Counted from the first letter of the stretch, positions 9,752-19,481 are shown. The stretch: 64,000 nt of DNA from Helicobacter marmotae (GCF_003364255.1 NZ_NXLR01000003.1:85555-149554), one strand, 5' to 3'. The notes: generated by a model from the sequence alone, not told the origin. Program-made: numbers and translations.

Positions 9752-10294
9752 TTATAGTTCTAGAATCTTTATCTGCGTATTGGTATAAATGCACAATTCT
9801 CCAGCAATATGTAAGGAATGCTCCACAATGTCCCTAGGTGATAAAGCACTATATGCTGCAAGCGCACGCGCCGCACTCAAAGCATAATTACCCCCGCTCC
9901 CAATAGCAGCTATTTTGCCATCTTCTGGCTCTACTACATCACCACTCCCGCTTAAAATATAAATATGGCTAGCATTTAAGACAATCATCATCGCCTCTAA
10001 CTTGCGCAAATATTTATCCTTTCTCCATTCTTTGCTAAACTCAAGCACACTGCGTACTAAATCACCCTTTCGCCCCTCTAAAATGCGCTCAAAAATATCA
10101 AAAAGACTAAAGGCATCAGCTGTACTCCCAGCAAATCCACTTAGAATCTGCCCATTATAGAGTGTGCGAATTTTTGTCGCATTGCTCTTTAGCACACAAT
10201 TACCAAAGGTAACCTGCCCATCTCCACCAATAATCGCACACTGCTTTCCATTATATTCGCCACGATAGCCAAGTATAGTTGTTGCCTCAAACAT
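9752..10294 (-). CDS. hslV: ATP-dependent protease peptidase subunit HslV
   Basis: A 180-residue N-terminal-threonine peptidase. I use the second of two adjacent ATGs (10294), with AAGGG six bases upstream. The protein begins [12 protein letters not shown], so the catalytic threonine lies behind a short MFEA propeptide instead of directly after Met; H. pylori has the same arrangement. Later motifs are [10 protein letters not shown] and [14 protein letters not shown]. It forms the proteolytic dodecamer with HslU. Its start overlaps the rplI stop. Confidence 0.96.
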   Translation of the reverse strand: MFEATTILGYRGEYNGKQCAIIGGDGQVTFGNCVLKSNATKIRTLYNGQILSGFAGSTADAFSLFDIFERILEGRKGDLVRSVLEFSKEWRKDKYLRKLEAMMIVLNASHIYILSGSGDVVEPEDGKIAAIGSGGNYALSAARALAAYSALSPRDIVEHSLHIAGELCIYTNTQIKILEL

Positions 10295-10746
10295 CATTCA
10301 CCCTTTAGGGCTTCTACAATAATTTTAAAATTCGCATTTATGCCATGCCCTAATTTTGCCAATATATCAAACTCTCCTGTGTGTTTAATAGCTTGAGGGA
10401 TTTCAATATGCTTTTTGTCAATATGTATCTTATGCTCATCTAATGCAAGCACAATCTCATCTTTGGTAATAGAGCCAAAAAGCGTATTATTTGCCCCTAC
10501 TTTTTTATGAAGTGTCAGTTTAAGTCCCTCTAAAGTTTGCTTTATCTGCTGCATTTGTGCTATCTCTAAAGCTTCTAATTCTTGCTGTTTTCTAAGCTGG
10601 GCTTTGTATTTGTTTATCACTTCATTTGTGGCGTGCTGGGCTTTGCCTTTAGCGATAAGAAAATTTTGTCCATATCCGTCTTTGACTTCAACAACCTCAC
10701 CCTTTTTGCCAAGCCCCTGTATGTTTTCTAAAAGTAGAACTTTCAT
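10294..10746 (-). CDS. rplI: 50S ribosomal protein L9
   Basis: A 150-residue L9 with the N-terminal domain [31 protein letters not shown], a long connecting helix and a C-terminal domain with [15 protein letters not shown]. It is the first gene of the rplI-hslV-hslU-era-csd6 cluster. A TATAAT lies upstream on the minus strand, facing the divergent peptidase gene. Confidence 0.96.
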   Translation of the reverse strand: MKVLLLENIQGLGKKGEVVEVKDGYGQNFLIAKGKAQHATNEVINKYKAQLRKQQELEALEIAQMQQIKQTLEGLKLTLHKKVGANNTLFGSITKDEIVLALDEHKIHIDKKHIEIPQAIKHTGEFDILAKLGHGINANFKIIVEALKGE

Positions 10747-10765
10747 CTTGTCTCCATTTTTAGGT

Positions 10766-10785
10766 TATAATTGCGAAAAATTATA
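10766..10785. promoter_or_regulatory. Back-to-back -10 elements for rplI and the YgjP-like gene
   Basis: A plus-strand TATAAT occupies 10766-10771 and a minus-strand TATAAT 10780-10785, only eight bases apart. The first would serve the rightward peptidase gene and the second the leftward rplI cluster. The plus-strand element makes the upstream TTG at 10771 an unlikely start, since it lies within the promoter. Confidence 0.55.
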
Positions 10786-10803
10786 GCTAAAAGTGGCAAT
10801 TTT

Positions 10804-11463
10804 ATGTTAAAAGCAATGCAAAATCTTTACCCCCACGCTTCTAAGATATATATTGAGCGTAAAAGGATTACTTACCCACGTATTGTAATTAAGGCTGATA
10901 CATCACTTTTCATACGCGTTCCCCTGCATTTCTCAAACTCGCAAATACAGGACTTTATCACCCAATATCACACATGGATAGAATCCACCCTGCAAAAATC
11001 TAGTGCATCTTATATGGCATTGCAAGCTACACTCAATGCCCACCCTAATGAAATCCTCCTTTTTGGTTCTTGGCAGGATATAAGCCATTTCTCAAACCCA
11101 CTTAAACCCCAACTCCTCTCCATGCTTCAAGACTATATTTATCCGCGTGTGAATGAGTATGCCACACTCATGGGGCTTACATACCAATCAATCAAAATCA
11201 CCAATGCCCTCTCACGCTTTGGAAGCTGCACCCATGACAATCGCCTCTTCTTTTCTTTTATGCTAATTTTTGCAAAAAAGCATTTCATAGACTATGTGAT
11301 TATCCATGAGCTTGCTCATATTTGCTATAAAAATCACTCGCACGAGTTTTGGAATCTTGTCATCAAATATTGCCCAAATGCAAAGGCTTTACGTCTTGCC
11401 TTAAGGCAAGAAGCAAGGCTTTACCCCGCACTTTTGCAAAGAATCAACCAATGCAAGGAATAG
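10804..11463 (+). CDS. YgjP/WLM-type zinc metallopeptidase-like protein
   Basis: 219 residues from the ATG at 10804. The C-terminal half has the zinc-binding signature HELAHICYKNHSHEFW, with the two histidines and glutamate of HExxH plus the downstream NHSxxFW histidine typical of the DUF45/YgjP family. The N-terminal half (RKRITYPRIVIKADTSLFIRVP) fits the beta-rich start of this family. No signal peptide, so cytoplasmic. Substrate is unknown; some relatives have been annotated as UTP pyrophosphatase, others as peptidases. It is followed after one base by the small secreted protein gene. Confidence 0.8.
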   Translation: MLKAMQNLYPHASKIYIERKRITYPRIVIKADTSLFIRVPLHFSNSQIQDFITQYHTWIESTLQKSSASYMALQATLNAHPNEILLFGSWQDISHFSNPLKPQLLSMLQDYIYPRVNEYATLMGLTYQSIKITNALSRFGSCTHDNRLFFSFMLIFAKKHFIDYVIIHELAHICYKNHSHEFWNLVIKYCPNAKALRLALRQEARLYPALLQRINQCKE

Positions 11464-11464
11464 T

Positions 11465-11779
11465 ATGAAAACAACTTTAGGTATTATATGCTTATGTGTA
11501 AGCCTATGGGCTGGAGAGTGGGTTATGTTCTCTGATGGCAAAGATACTTATATTTATTCCACCCAAACAGGTGAAATTTATATCCGCCACCACTTAGGGA
11601 AGAAAAATTATGAAGATATTTTTGTCAAAATGCCTCGTGGTATGCAGCCAAAAGAATTACAAAATACATCACAAGCTCAATCCTTTGCACCGCTAAGCCC
11701 CAATAATGAGCAGCTCAAAAAAATGCAGCTTGATGCACTCAAAAAATCACAAGAAATACTTAATGCTACCCTTGATTGA
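11465..11779 (+). CDS. Small exported protein of unknown function
   Basis: A 104-residue protein with a Sec-type signal (MKTTLGIICLCVSLWAG, cleavage likely after residue 17) and a mature part EWVMFSDGKDTYIYSTQTGEI followed by a Gln/Lys-rich C-terminal helix. No known motif, no cysteines in the mature part. It is translationally close to the preceding peptidase gene (stop and start one base apart) and converges with hisG, overlapping it by 14 bases. I do not recognise the family; periplasmic location is inferred from the signal. Confidence 0.7.
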   Translation: MKTTLGIICLCVSLWAGEWVMFSDGKDTYIYSTQTGEIYIRHHLGKKNYEDIFVKMPRGMQPKELQNTSQAQSFAPLSPNNEQLKKMQLDALKKSQEILNATLD

Positions 11780-12383
11780 GTATCTCTTTTAGCTTATCAT
11801 AAAGGGCTAGGATAAACTCCTTTTTTTCATAAAAGCTATTTCTATTGGCGATAAGATAAGCACTTGATTCCATAATGACTTCATCAATTTTAAGATTATT
11901 TTGCGCCATAGTATTGCCCGTCTCTACAATATCTACAATCCCATCGCTTAAGCCCACAAGCGGGGCTAGCTCAATAGAACCATAAAGCTTTAGAGATTCA
12001 ATAGAGACGGCTTTATTGGCAAAATATTTGCGTGTAATATGTGGCATTTTTGTGGCTATTTTGAGTTGGGGCTTTTGATAATCAAGAATCTTGCCCTTAG
12101 GAGAGCCTACTACTACCTTGCACTTGCCAATGCCAAGATTCAAAAGTCGCACCACATTTACCTGCTGCTCTTCTATCACATCTAACCCCACAATCCCCAC
12201 ATCTGCAGCCTGATGCACCACATAAGTGGGCACATCTTGGCTACGTACAAGCATAAAAGTAAAGTCCTTATGCTCTAAAATTAATTTCCTATCATCAAAG
12301 ACAAAATTCCCCTCATAAAGTCGCTCAAATAACGCTAGGCTTTCTTGGGCTATGCGCCCCTTGGGTAAAGCTATCTTAATCAT
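11766..12383 (-). CDS. hisG: ATP phosphoribosyltransferase, short form HisG(S)
   Basis: 205 residues from the ATG at 12383, five bases after AAGGAG. Motifs: IALPKGRIAQESL at the N-terminus, AADVGIVGLDVI in the middle and the PRPP-binding region SDGIVDIVETGNTM near residue 150. It catalyses the first step of histidine synthesis. At this length it lacks the C-terminal regulatory ACT-like domain, so by family knowledge it should need HisZ as partner; no hisZ is in this window. It stands alone among non-histidine genes, upstream of nothing from the his pathway. Confidence 0.93.
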   Translation of the reverse strand: MIKIALPKGRIAQESLALFERLYEGNFVFDDRKLILEHKDFTFMLVRSQDVPTYVVHQAADVGIVGLDVIEEQQVNVVRLLNLGIGKCKVVVGSPKGKILDYQKPQLKIATKMPHITRKYFANKAVSIESLKLYGSIELAPLVGLSDGIVDIVETGNTMAQNNLKIDEVIMESSAYLIANRNSFYEKKEFILALYDKLKEILNQG

Positions 12384-12414
12384 CATATCTCCTTATAACA
12401 ACCTCACAAATGCC

Positions 12415-13035
12415 CTATATATGCTTTTGTAAGGCTTTTTGCATACCCTTAAATACAAGCGTATTGTCATAAATGGCATTTTCAAAAAAACGTGCAAAAA
12501 ACTTGCCATCGCCCCCTGTGAAGTAAAGCTTTTTTGTCTGGGAGGTATGTTTAATCATCAATATAATGCTTTTTATCGCTCCAAAGCTCAACGCATCAGT
12601 GGTATTATGCGGGAGGGCAGATAAATTTACCCCCGTTTCTATGTTTTTATCAAGTGTGGGGGAAATCTCTGCACACATTTTCTTATAGGCATTTAAGCCG
12701 GGCATAATATACCCGCCTAAATGAATCCCCTCTTGCATAACATCTATAGTAATGGCACTTCCTGCATCAATAATCACCCCCTCATCAATGGCATTACACG
12801 CCGCCTTCCTATCTACACCCAAGCCCTTATACTCGCTCTTAATTTCAATATATTCACCCACATTTACACAATATGTATGAGAGGCTAGCAAACAACGTTC
12901 GCTCCTCTCATTCACGCTAATATAATATATGGGCACATTTTCCTTTTTCTTACTCAAAATCGATGGCTTTTCTTTCCATATTTTTCCATCATGATAAAAA
13001 TGCAAAAAGGTATTACCCACATCACACAAAAGCAT
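12415..13035 (-). CDS. coaX: Type III pantothenate kinase
   Basis: 206 residues of the acetate/sugar kinase-like fold: DVGNTFLHF at residues 5-13 (phosphate loop), LGVDRKAACNAID in the middle and DAGSAITIDVM plus GGYIMPGLNAYKKM. CoaX phosphorylates pantothenate, the first step to coenzyme A, and unlike CoaA is not feedback-inhibited by CoA. The ATG shares a base with the stop of the preceding lipoprotein gene, and the order coaX-lipoprotein-TPR protein-dut-greA matches H. pylori HP0862-HP0866. Confidence 0.92.
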   Translation of the reverse strand: MLLCDVGNTFLHFYHDGKIWKEKPSILSKKKENVPIYYISVNERSERCLLASHTYCVNVGEYIEIKSEYKGLGVDRKAACNAIDEGVIIDAGSAITIDVMQEGIHLGGYIMPGLNAYKKMCAEISPTLDKNIETGVNLSALPHNTTDALSFGAIKSIILMIKHTSQTKKLYFTGGDGKFFARFFENAIYDNTLVFKGMQKALQKHI

Positions 13036-14024
13036 TACTCAAACCTTTTATAAACCTTGTCGTAAAAAAATGTATCACGATTATAAAAAAGACTTTTCTT
13101 CTTGCTGAGATGATTTTTATACACCATGGGAGCAAACTCCCCTAAATCAAGCGCAATCAAATATCCGCCCTTCTCAAGTGTATAGAGTGTGTTATTGGCA
13201 ATCACCATCCCGCTTAAGACCGCAAAGGGCAATCTCACTTTACGTAAAAGCTTCAAGGTATGATCAAGCTCTAAAATCTCCCCCTCAATGCTTAGCACAT
13301 ACACTTTATTATTAAAAAAGAGCACATCACGCAAATCTACATCATATTTAAAACTTTTATCATCAATAATCGCACTTATACGTTTTGCAGTCGCCGCAAG
13401 CAAGTAATGCTCTTGTGAATACATATAAATCACATTATTAAAAAATTTATCACTGCTAATGAGTATGTCTTTAATGATTTTATTTTGTGCTATATCATAG
13501 ATGAGTATCTTCCCCTCAAGGTCTGGGAAAATAATATATTTATCAGTGATATGCGGTGAGGCAAGATAAGCATTAATCGCTAATGCCGCAGGATATTTCT
13601 GTGAAAAAATCTCTGCTCTAGCCTTTAGGTCATAATACACAAGCGTATTATCATTTAATATCATCGCTAGCTTGCTATCTTTAGCACTTGCAGAGAGAAT
13701 GCAAGTATCAAAGGGGATAGTTTGCAATGTATCAGATTTCATAATCACAATATCCTTACATGCTTTTTGAAAAATATACTTTGCTTTATCTTGTGTTAAA
13801 AACTTGTATTGAGATTCTAAAACAATAGGTGTGCGCCCTTGCTCAAAGGTAAGAAGTGTATTATCTTTAAGCACAGCGCCTAAGCGATTAGCGTTCTTTA
13901 TGGGTGATGGGAGCTTGTTTTCAAACGTCACTTCCCCATTGATGACTTTTGGTTCAAAATGCTTTTTAGAGCTACAACCTACTAAAGCACATACACAAAT
14001 GCAAAAAACAACTCTATGTATCAT
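13035..14024 (-). CDS. Lipoprotein with repeated beta-propeller-like segments (HP0863-like)
   Basis: 329 residues. The N-terminus MIHRVVFCICVCALVGCSS is a lipoprotein signal with the lipobox cysteine at residue 17. The mature part shows repeated short beta-strand patterns (for example DNTLVYYDLKARAEIF, GKILIYDIAQNKII, NTLYTLEKGGYLIALDL), consistent with a PQQ- or WD-like propeller. By position it corresponds to H. pylori HP0863. It directly abuts the TPR-like membrane protein gene, and a link to BamB-like outer membrane functions is possible but not supported beyond architecture. Confidence 0.75.
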   Translation of the reverse strand: MIHRVVFCICVCALVGCSSKKHFEPKVINGEVTFENKLPSPIKNANRLGAVLKDNTLLTFEQGRTPIVLESQYKFLTQDKAKYIFQKACKDIVIMKSDTLQTIPFDTCILSASAKDSKLAMILNDNTLVYYDLKARAEIFSQKYPAALAINAYLASPHITDKYIIFPDLEGKILIYDIAQNKIIKDILISSDKFFNNVIYMYSQEHYLLAATAKRISAIIDDKSFKYDVDLRDVLFFNNKVYVLSIEGEILELDHTLKLLRKVRLPFAVLSGMVIANNTLYTLEKGGYLIALDLGEFAPMVYKNHLSKKKSLFYNRDTFFYDKVYKRFE

Positions 14025-14675
14025 TTATGATTTATCCTTTTTTGGTGTTTGAAGCTCTAAACCAAAATGCCTAAGATTCAGTGCTGCCTCATAAAATACA
14101 CTATTTTCAGGGATAAGCATAAGCTTTTGATATGCCTCATCATTCTTCTTTGCCTTAAAAAGCAAATATGCCTCTTGCAAAAGGGCAAATTCCTTCAAAC
14201 TCCCCGCCCTTGTGCGCTCCAAAAATGCAAGACTCTCATCTAAAGATAAGCCACTATCTTGTAAGGATTCACTTGCACGTATGGAGGCAATCTCATATTG
14301 GGCTAAAGATCGCACAAGGGCATTTTTAGAATCTGCCAACCCCTCATAGAGATGAATATCCCCATCATGGGCATTAAAATACACATACATATCATAAAGC
14401 TCCGGACTTGCCTTTTGTAATGCTTGCAGGGCTTGTGTATCTGTAGCATTTTCAAAGAGTTTTGCATACGCTGTGCTTGCCTCTTTGGCACGTTGAGAGT
14501 GAATATAGGCATTCACAGACCACCAAACCCCCACTATCGCAACGCACACAATCCCCGCAATAATATATTTGCGATAACGTTTGTATAAAATCTCTAATGT
14601 GAAGGCACTCTCTAAAATCTTTTTATCACTATCAAATGAAGCTTTCACGTCATGTAAATTAGATTGCAAACTCAT
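14025..14675 (-). CDS. Membrane-anchored TPR-like protein (HP0864-like)
   Basis: 216 residues with an N-terminal cytoplasmic part, one transmembrane segment (about 37-54, IIAGIVCVAIVGVWWSVNAY) and a periplasmic helical region with alanine-rich TPR-like repeats (AYAKLFENATDTQALQAL, then FALLQEAYLLFKAKKNDEAY). The layout resembles the YfgM/DUF2133 family that accompanies BamB in other Proteobacteria, and here too it is immediately followed by a propeller-like lipoprotein. Function not established. Confidence 0.75.
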   Translation of the reverse strand: MSLQSNLHDVKASFDSDKKILESAFTLEILYKRYRKYIIAGIVCVAIVGVWWSVNAYIHSQRAKEASTAYAKLFENATDTQALQALQKASPELYDMYVYFNAHDGDIHLYEGLADSKNALVRSLAQYEIASIRASESLQDSGLSLDESLAFLERTRAGSLKEFALLQEAYLLFKAKKNDEAYQKLMLIPENSVFYEAALNLRHFGLELQTPKKDKS

Positions 14676-14703
14676 AAAACCTCCTATCTCAAAATTGCAT
14701 ATT

Positions 14704-15153
14704 TTATGGTGCTACACCAGAAGAGCCAAAGCCCTTTTCACCACGCACACTCTCTTGGAGCTCCTCTACCTCACTAAATTGTGCATGAGTGATTTCATTC
14801 ACTACTGCTTGGGCGATTCTATCCCCTTTATGGATATGAAAATCAAGTGAAGAATGATTGATTAAAAGCACTTTAATCTCCCCACGATAATCGCTATCAA
14901 TAGTCCCCGGGGTATTGAGCACGCTAATGCCATGTTTAAGTGCTAAGCCACTTCTTGGTCTTATTTGAATCTCAAAATGAGATTCTATCTCAAAGGCTAA
15001 GCCTGTGCCTATGAGAGCACTTTTGTGTGCCTCTAATACATAATCACTAATAGCATGCAAGTCAAAGCCTGCTGCCTGCGGAGTTTGATACATAGGTATA
15101 ATGGCACTGGGATCTAGCTTTTTTACCCGAATTTGAATATGCTTCACACTCAC
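14704..15153 (-). CDS. dut: dUTP diphosphatase
   Basis: A 149-residue trimeric dUTPase with all five motifs visible: AGFDLHAI, RPRSGLALKHGI, GTIDSDYRGEI, GDRIAQAVV and the C-terminal RGEKGFGSSG. It hydrolyses dUTP to dUMP and pyrophosphate, keeping uracil out of DNA and feeding thymidylate synthesis. Its ATG overlaps the greA stop by four bases. It pairs functionally with dcd at 58338. Confidence 0.97.
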   Translation of the reverse strand: MSVKHIQIRVKKLDPSAIIPMYQTPQAAGFDLHAISDYVLEAHKSALIGTGLAFEIESHFEIQIRPRSGLALKHGISVLNTPGTIDSDYRGEIKVLLINHSSLDFHIHKGDRIAQAVVNEITHAQFSEVEELQESVRGEKGFGSSGVAP

Positions 15154-15641
15154 TCCTCAAAGACAATTGCTTTATAAAACACATCAAGGATTTCAAATTC
15201 ATTCTCTCCGCTAGGGAGTGTAATACTCACCTCATCGCCCTTTTTCTTACCTAAAAGTGCCTTAGCAATAGGCGAAGACACAGAAATAAGCCCCTTAGAG
15301 GGATTACTCTCCATAGAGCCAACAAATGTATAGACAAATTCCTTGTCAGTATCAAGGTTGAGTATCTTCACACTCGAGCCAAAGCTTACTTTATCATGCG
15401 GCAAACTCGCAGGGTCAATGATTTGCGCAGCACTTAGCATAAGCCCTAACTCATTAATGCGTGCCTCTATAAAGGCTTGTTTCTCCCTTGCGGCATGATA
15501 TTCTGCATTCTCTTTCAAATCCCCATGTGAGCGTGCTATATCAATTTCCACCACAATAGCAGGACGTTGTACTTCTTTGAGATTCTTTAATTCCGCACAA
15601 AGTTTTTCATAACCATAATTTGTCATCGGTTCTACTGCCAT
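15150..15641 (-). CDS. greA: Transcription elongation factor GreA
   Basis: 163 residues from the ATG at 15641, chosen because GGAG lies four to five bases upstream and because MAVEPMTNYGYEKL matches the family start; a longer frame from 15701 has no support. The coiled-coil tip IARSHGDLKENAEYHAAREKQ is the catalytic finger that reactivates backtracked RNA polymerase. The C-terminal domain contains SPIAKALLGKKKGDEV. Confidence 0.96.
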   Translation of the reverse strand: MAVEPMTNYGYEKLCAELKNLKEVQRPAIVVEIDIARSHGDLKENAEYHAAREKQAFIEARINELGLMLSAAQIIDPASLPHDKVSFGSSVKILNLDTDKEFVYTFVGSMESNPSKGLISVSSPIAKALLGKKKGDEVSITLPSGENEFEILDVFYKAIVFEE

Positions 15642-15707
15642 TTCTCTCCCCATAATTTTTAGATATTGAATAAATCTATAATGATAGCCAAAGTAAAACA
15701 AACAAGC

Positions 15708-16370
15708 TTAAATGCTATGCTTTTGGGCGATATAATCCACCGCTTGCAATATATTATCACACAATGGAATCTCTACATGCACATCATGCAAGCCAAATCC
15801 ACACAGCACTCCCACAGAGCAAATCCCTGCATTTTGTGCTGCCTCTATATCAAGCATAGTATCACCTATCATATAAATATGCTTTTTGCCTATAGCCTTT
15901 TGACTTGCCCTTAATAGCTCTAAAGCCTTTAGAATAGGCTCTGCATGCGGCTTTGGATAAGTAGTAGATTCTATCCCTACAATGCAGTCAAAATACCCAC
16001 CCACACCAAGCCTCTCCAATAAAATCTTTGAGAAATCCCCTCGTTTCGTGGTTACCACACCCAAATATGCAAATGCACTTGCCCTATGCAAGGCTTCTTT
16101 CACATAAGGTAGCAAATGTGTGCCCTCTTCCATAAGATAATGATATGCCTCTCTATAATGCCCCACATATATGGGCGCTTCCTTAGGGGGAATCCCTTGA
16201 GTAATAAACATATCCTCCAAAGTGTAGCCAATAGTGCGCTTGATTTCATCAAATAATGGAGGAGTGCGCCCCATAAGCCTATATGCTTGGCAAAAACTCG
16301 CATAAATAGCTTGTGTAGAATCTATCAAAGTGCCATCTAAATCAAAAAGCACAATATATTTTTTACCCAT
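15708..16370 (-). CDS. HAD-family phosphatase, phosphoglycolate phosphatase-like
   Basis: A 220-residue HAD hydrolase: motif I DLDGTLIDST (residues 9-18), motif II VVTTKRG, motif III lysine in YPKPHAEPI and motif IV MIGDTMLDIEAAQNAG. The alpha-helical cap after motif I matches the Gph/PGP subgroup, which dephosphorylates 2-phosphoglycolate, though substrate cannot be fixed by sequence. AAGGGAGGAG precedes the start. It is transcribed away from the nap promoter. Confidence 0.88.
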   Translation of the reverse strand: MGKKYIVLFDLDGTLIDSTQAIYASFCQAYRLMGRTPPLFDEIKRTIGYTLEDMFITQGIPPKEAPIYVGHYREAYHYLMEEGTHLLPYVKEALHRASAFAYLGVVTTKRGDFSKILLERLGVGGYFDCIVGIESTTYPKPHAEPILKALELLRASQKAIGKKHIYMIGDTMLDIEAAQNAGICSVGVLCGFGLHDVHVEIPLCDNILQAVDYIAQKHSI

Positions 16371-16562
16371 ATTACTCCTCCCTTATTGCTTGTTATTGTC
16401 TCTTTGCCCCGATAAACTAAGAGGCATTATGCCCAAGATATGCAAAACGTATAAAGACTACCCCCATACACTAAGCAAAGTAAATATTTAGCATACACAA
16501 AGCGATAGATATTTTTATATACAAAGACAAATTAACAAAAAATAATTTTTTCTTAACCATAA

Positions 16563-16576
16563 TTGATTTTTATCAA
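16563..16576 (+). promoter_or_regulatory. Perfect FNR-type palindrome upstream of napA
   Basis: The sequence TTGAT-TTTT-ATCAA is an exact match to the FNR-family consensus TTGAT-N4-ATCAA, extended by one more pair (ATTGAT/ATCAAT). Its centre (16569.5) lies about 42 bases upstream of the start site predicted from the -10 at 16600, the place where class II activators of this family act. A Crp/Fnr-family regulator is encoded at 25836, but its recognition helix differs from that of FNR, so the cognate protein may be elsewhere. Confidence 0.75.
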
Positions 16577-16599
16577 TGTTTAAAAATGAGAATCATAGA

Positions 16600-16605
16600 T
16601 AGAAT
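16600..16605 (+). promoter_or_regulatory. Candidate -10 element of the nap operon
   Basis: TAGAAT, one mismatch from consensus, 53 bases upstream of the napA ATG. Spacing to the FNR-type box fits activator-dependent transcription with a poor -35. Part of the preceding stretch (AAAATGAGAATCAT) also resembles half of a Fur site. Confidence 0.5.
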
Positions 16606-16658
16606 CCGCTTTCAGTATTTGGTATCAAATGCGAAGTGAGATTGACAAAGGAGGTTTT

Positions 16659-19472
16659 ATGACACAACAAATACAAGAAAATAAACCCAAGCTTTCACGA
16701 AGAAATTTTTTAAAAAGCGCAGCGGCAGCTTCAGCAGCGGCAAGCGTGGGTTTAAGCGTCCCAAGTATTATGCAAGCAGAATCAGATAATGCCCAAAAGC
16801 TTTGGAAATGGGATAAATCTGTATGTAGATTCTGCGGGACAGGCTGTGGCATTATGGTAGCTACGCAACAAGATAGTAATGGGGAGCGCAAAATCGTAGC
16901 TATCAAAGGCGACCCCCAAGCCCCTGTAAATCGAGGATTAAACTGCATTAAGGGGTATTTTTGCGCCAAAATTATGTACGGAGCAGATAGACTTACAAAG
17001 CCACTTTTGCGTATGAATGAAAAGGGAGAATTTGACAAAAAGGGCAAATTTGCCCCCATCAGTTGGGAGAGGGCTTTTGATGAAATGGCAAAACATTTCA
17101 AAAAAGCTTATAATGAATTAGGACCTACAGGTATAGCCGTATTTGGCTCTGGGCAATATACCATTCAAGAGGGCTATGCAGCAGTAAAATTAGTCAAAGG
17201 TGGTTTTAGAAGTAATAATATTGACCCCAATGCGCGGCATTGTATGGCAAGTGCTGTCGTGGGATTTATCGAAACTTTTGGCATTGATGAGCCTGCTGGC
17301 TGCTATGATGATATTGAACTTACAGATACGATTGTTACTTGGGGAGCGAATATGGCAGAAATGCACCCTGTGCTTTGGAGCCGCGTAACAGATAGAAAGC
17401 TAAGTAATGATAATGTCAAGGTGATTAATCTCTCAACATACACAAACCGCACTTCAGATTTAGCAGATATTGAAATTATTTTTAAACCCCATACAGATTT
17501 AGCAATTTGGAACTTCCTTGCAAGGGAGATTCTCAATCGTAATGCTATGGATAAAACTTTTGTCCAAGAAAACTGCGTCTTTAGCACAGGTTTTGTCAAT
17601 ATCGGTTATGGTATGAGAAATAACCCCAATCACCCAAAATTCTCCGATAAAGAAAAAGACATTGTGGCTAAAGAAGTCTCAAAAGTCGTAAGCGAAGATG
17701 AGGGCGTTACTTTGCAATATCTTGGCATTAAAGCAGGAGATGTTATGCAAATGGACAAAGCAGGCGCTGCTGGGAATCATTGGGGGATTAGCTTTGAAGA
17801 TTTCAAAAAGGGCTTAGAGCCCTATAATTTAGATTTTGTAGCCCAGCTTGCTAAAGGCAATCCCGATGAAAGCATAGAATCTTTCAAGCAAAAACTTCAA
17901 GCCTTAGCGGATTATTACATAGATAAAAATCGTAAAGTCGTTAGCTTTTGGACTATGGGAATGAATCAACATCAAAGAGGCACATGGGTAAATGAGCAAA
18001 GCTACATGGTGCATATGCTTCTTGGCAAACAAGCTAAACCCGGTAGCGGGGCATTCTCACTCACAGGGCAGCCAAGTGCTTGCGGCACTGCTCGCGAGGT
18101 AGGGACATTCTCTCATAGATTACCCGCAGATATGCTCGTAGCTAACCCCAAACATCGCGAAATGACAGAAAAAATATGGAATCTCCCCGCAGGCACACTC
18201 AATGGCAAAATCGGTGCTCCATATCTTAAAATTATGCGTGATTTAGAAGATGGGCTGATTAAATGGGCGTGGGTGCAGGTTAATAATCCTTGGCAAAATA
18301 CCGCCAATGCAAACCACTGGATCGCCGCAGCAAGAGAGCAGGATAATTTCATCGTAGTGAGTGAATGCTACCCCGGAGTGAGTGCCAAAGTCGCAGATTT
18401 AATCTTACCTACAGCAATGATTTATGAAAAATGGGGCGCTTATGGTAATGCAGAGCGCCGCACTCAACACTGGAAACAACAAGTAATAGCCCCCGGGGAA
18501 GCGATGAGTGATATTTGGCAAATGGCAGAATTTGCTAAACGTTTCACAATCAATGAAGTATGGGGCAAAGCTTATGATAAGCTTGACTTAAAGCCCGTGC
18601 TAGAATCTGCTCTTGCTATGGGATATAAGGAAAGTGATACACTTTTTGATGTACTCTATGCAAACAAAAATGCAAAAGCCTTTAGCACGCAAGATTCTAT
18701 GCTTAAAGATGAGCTTAATAGCGAAGTCTTTGGGGATTCTCGTGAGGTAAAAGATGGACAGAATCAAATATTTAAAGGCTATGGATTCTTTATCCAAAAA
18801 TACCTTTGGGAAGAGTATCGCCAATTTGGCTTAGGGCATGCACATGATTTAGCAGACTTTGATACTTATCATCGTGTGAGGGGCTTGCGCTGGCCCGTTG
18901 TGAATGGGAAAGAAACACAATGGCGCTTTAATGCAAAATATGACTTTTATGCCCAAAAGTTTGGTAATGGCAAAGCCTTTGCATTCTATGGACATCAGGG
19001 CAAAAGCTTGCAAACAGGCTCATTGCACGCACCAAATGATGGGCAAATGAGTATTGATAATAAAGCAAAAATTTTCCTCCGCCCCTATATGGACCCATGT
19101 GAGATGCCCGATAAACAATACCCCATGTGGCTTTGCACAGGACGTGTATTAGAGCATTGGCATAGTGGGACTATGACTATGCGTGTGCCTGAACTCTATC
19201 GTGCCGTGCCTGAAGCACTCTGCTATATGCACCCCGAAGATGCACAAGCGCAAAACTTAGCACAAAATGAAGTGGTATGGGTAGAATCACGAAGAGGCAA
19301 GGTAAAAGCAAGGCTTGATTTACGCGGTAGAAATCGCCCGCCAAAAGGGCTTGTGTATGTGCCTTGGTTTGATGAAAATGTTTTTATTAACAAAGTCTGC
19401 CTTGATGCGACCTGCCCCATTTCAAAGCAAACAGACTTTAAAAAATGTGCTGTTAAAGTCTATAAGGCATAA
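16659..19472 (+). CDS. napA: Periplasmic nitrate reductase catalytic subunit NapA
   Basis: 937 residues from the ATG at 16659, which follows AAAGGAGG by five bases; an upstream in-frame start at 16629 lacks a site. Twin-arginine signal SRRNFLK at 13-19, cleavage near 40. The [4Fe-4S] ligands are Cys56, Cys59, Cys63 and Cys96 (CRFCGTGCG and CIKGYFC), and Cys195 in NARHCMAS should bind molybdenum. The rest is the bis-MGD-binding fold ending in [10 protein letters not shown]. It reduces nitrate to nitrite in the periplasm using electrons from NapB. First gene of napAGHBLD. Confidence 0.97.
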   Translation: MTQQIQENKPKLSRRNFLKSAAAASAAASVGLSVPSIMQAESDNAQKLWKWDKSVCRFCGTGCGIMVATQQDSNGERKIVAIKGDPQAPVNRGLNCIKGYFCAKIMYGADRLTKPLLRMNEKGEFDKKGKFAPISWERAFDEMAKHFKKAYNELGPTGIAVFGSGQYTIQEGYAAVKLVKGGFRSNNIDPNARHCMASAVVGFIETFGIDEPAGCYDDIELTDTIVTWGANMAEMHPVLWSRVTDRKLSNDNVKVINLSTYTNRTSDLADIEIIFKPHTDLAIWNFLAREILNRNAMDKTFVQENCVFSTGFVNIGYGMRNNPNHPKFSDKEKDIVAKEVSKVVSEDEGVTLQYLGIKAGDVMQMDKAGAAGNHWGISFEDFKKGLEPYNLDFVAQLAKGNPDESIESFKQKLQALADYYIDKNRKVVSFWTMGMNQHQRGTWVNEQSYMVHMLLGKQAKPGSGAFSLTGQPSACGTAREVGTFSHRLPADMLVANPKHREMTEKIWNLPAGTLNGKIGAPYLKIMRDLEDGLIKWAWVQVNNPWQNTANANHWIAAAREQDNFIVVSECYPGVSAKVADLILPTAMIYEKWGAYGNAERRTQHWKQQVIAPGEAMSDIWQMAEFAKRFTINEVWGKAYDKLDLKPVLESALAMGYKESDTLFDVLYANKNAKAFSTQDSMLKDELNSEVFGDSREVKDGQNQIFKGYGFFIQKYLWEEYRQFGLGHAHDLADFDTYHRVRGLRWPVVNGKETQWRFNAKYDFYAQKFGNGKAFAFYGHQGKSLQTGSLHAPNDGQMSIDNKAKIFLRPYMDPCEMPDKQYPMWLCTGRVLEHWHSGTMTMRVPELYRAVPEALCYMHPEDAQAQNLAQNEVVWVESRRGKVKARLDLRGRNRPPKGLVYVPWFDENVFINKVCLDATCPISKQTDFKKCAVKVYKA

Positions 19473-19481
19473 GGATAAAAA

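Noticed and set aside
16585..16598. Fur-box-like stretch before napA
   Set aside because: Only one half resembles the Fur consensus and no symmetric partner is seen, so I do not call a site.
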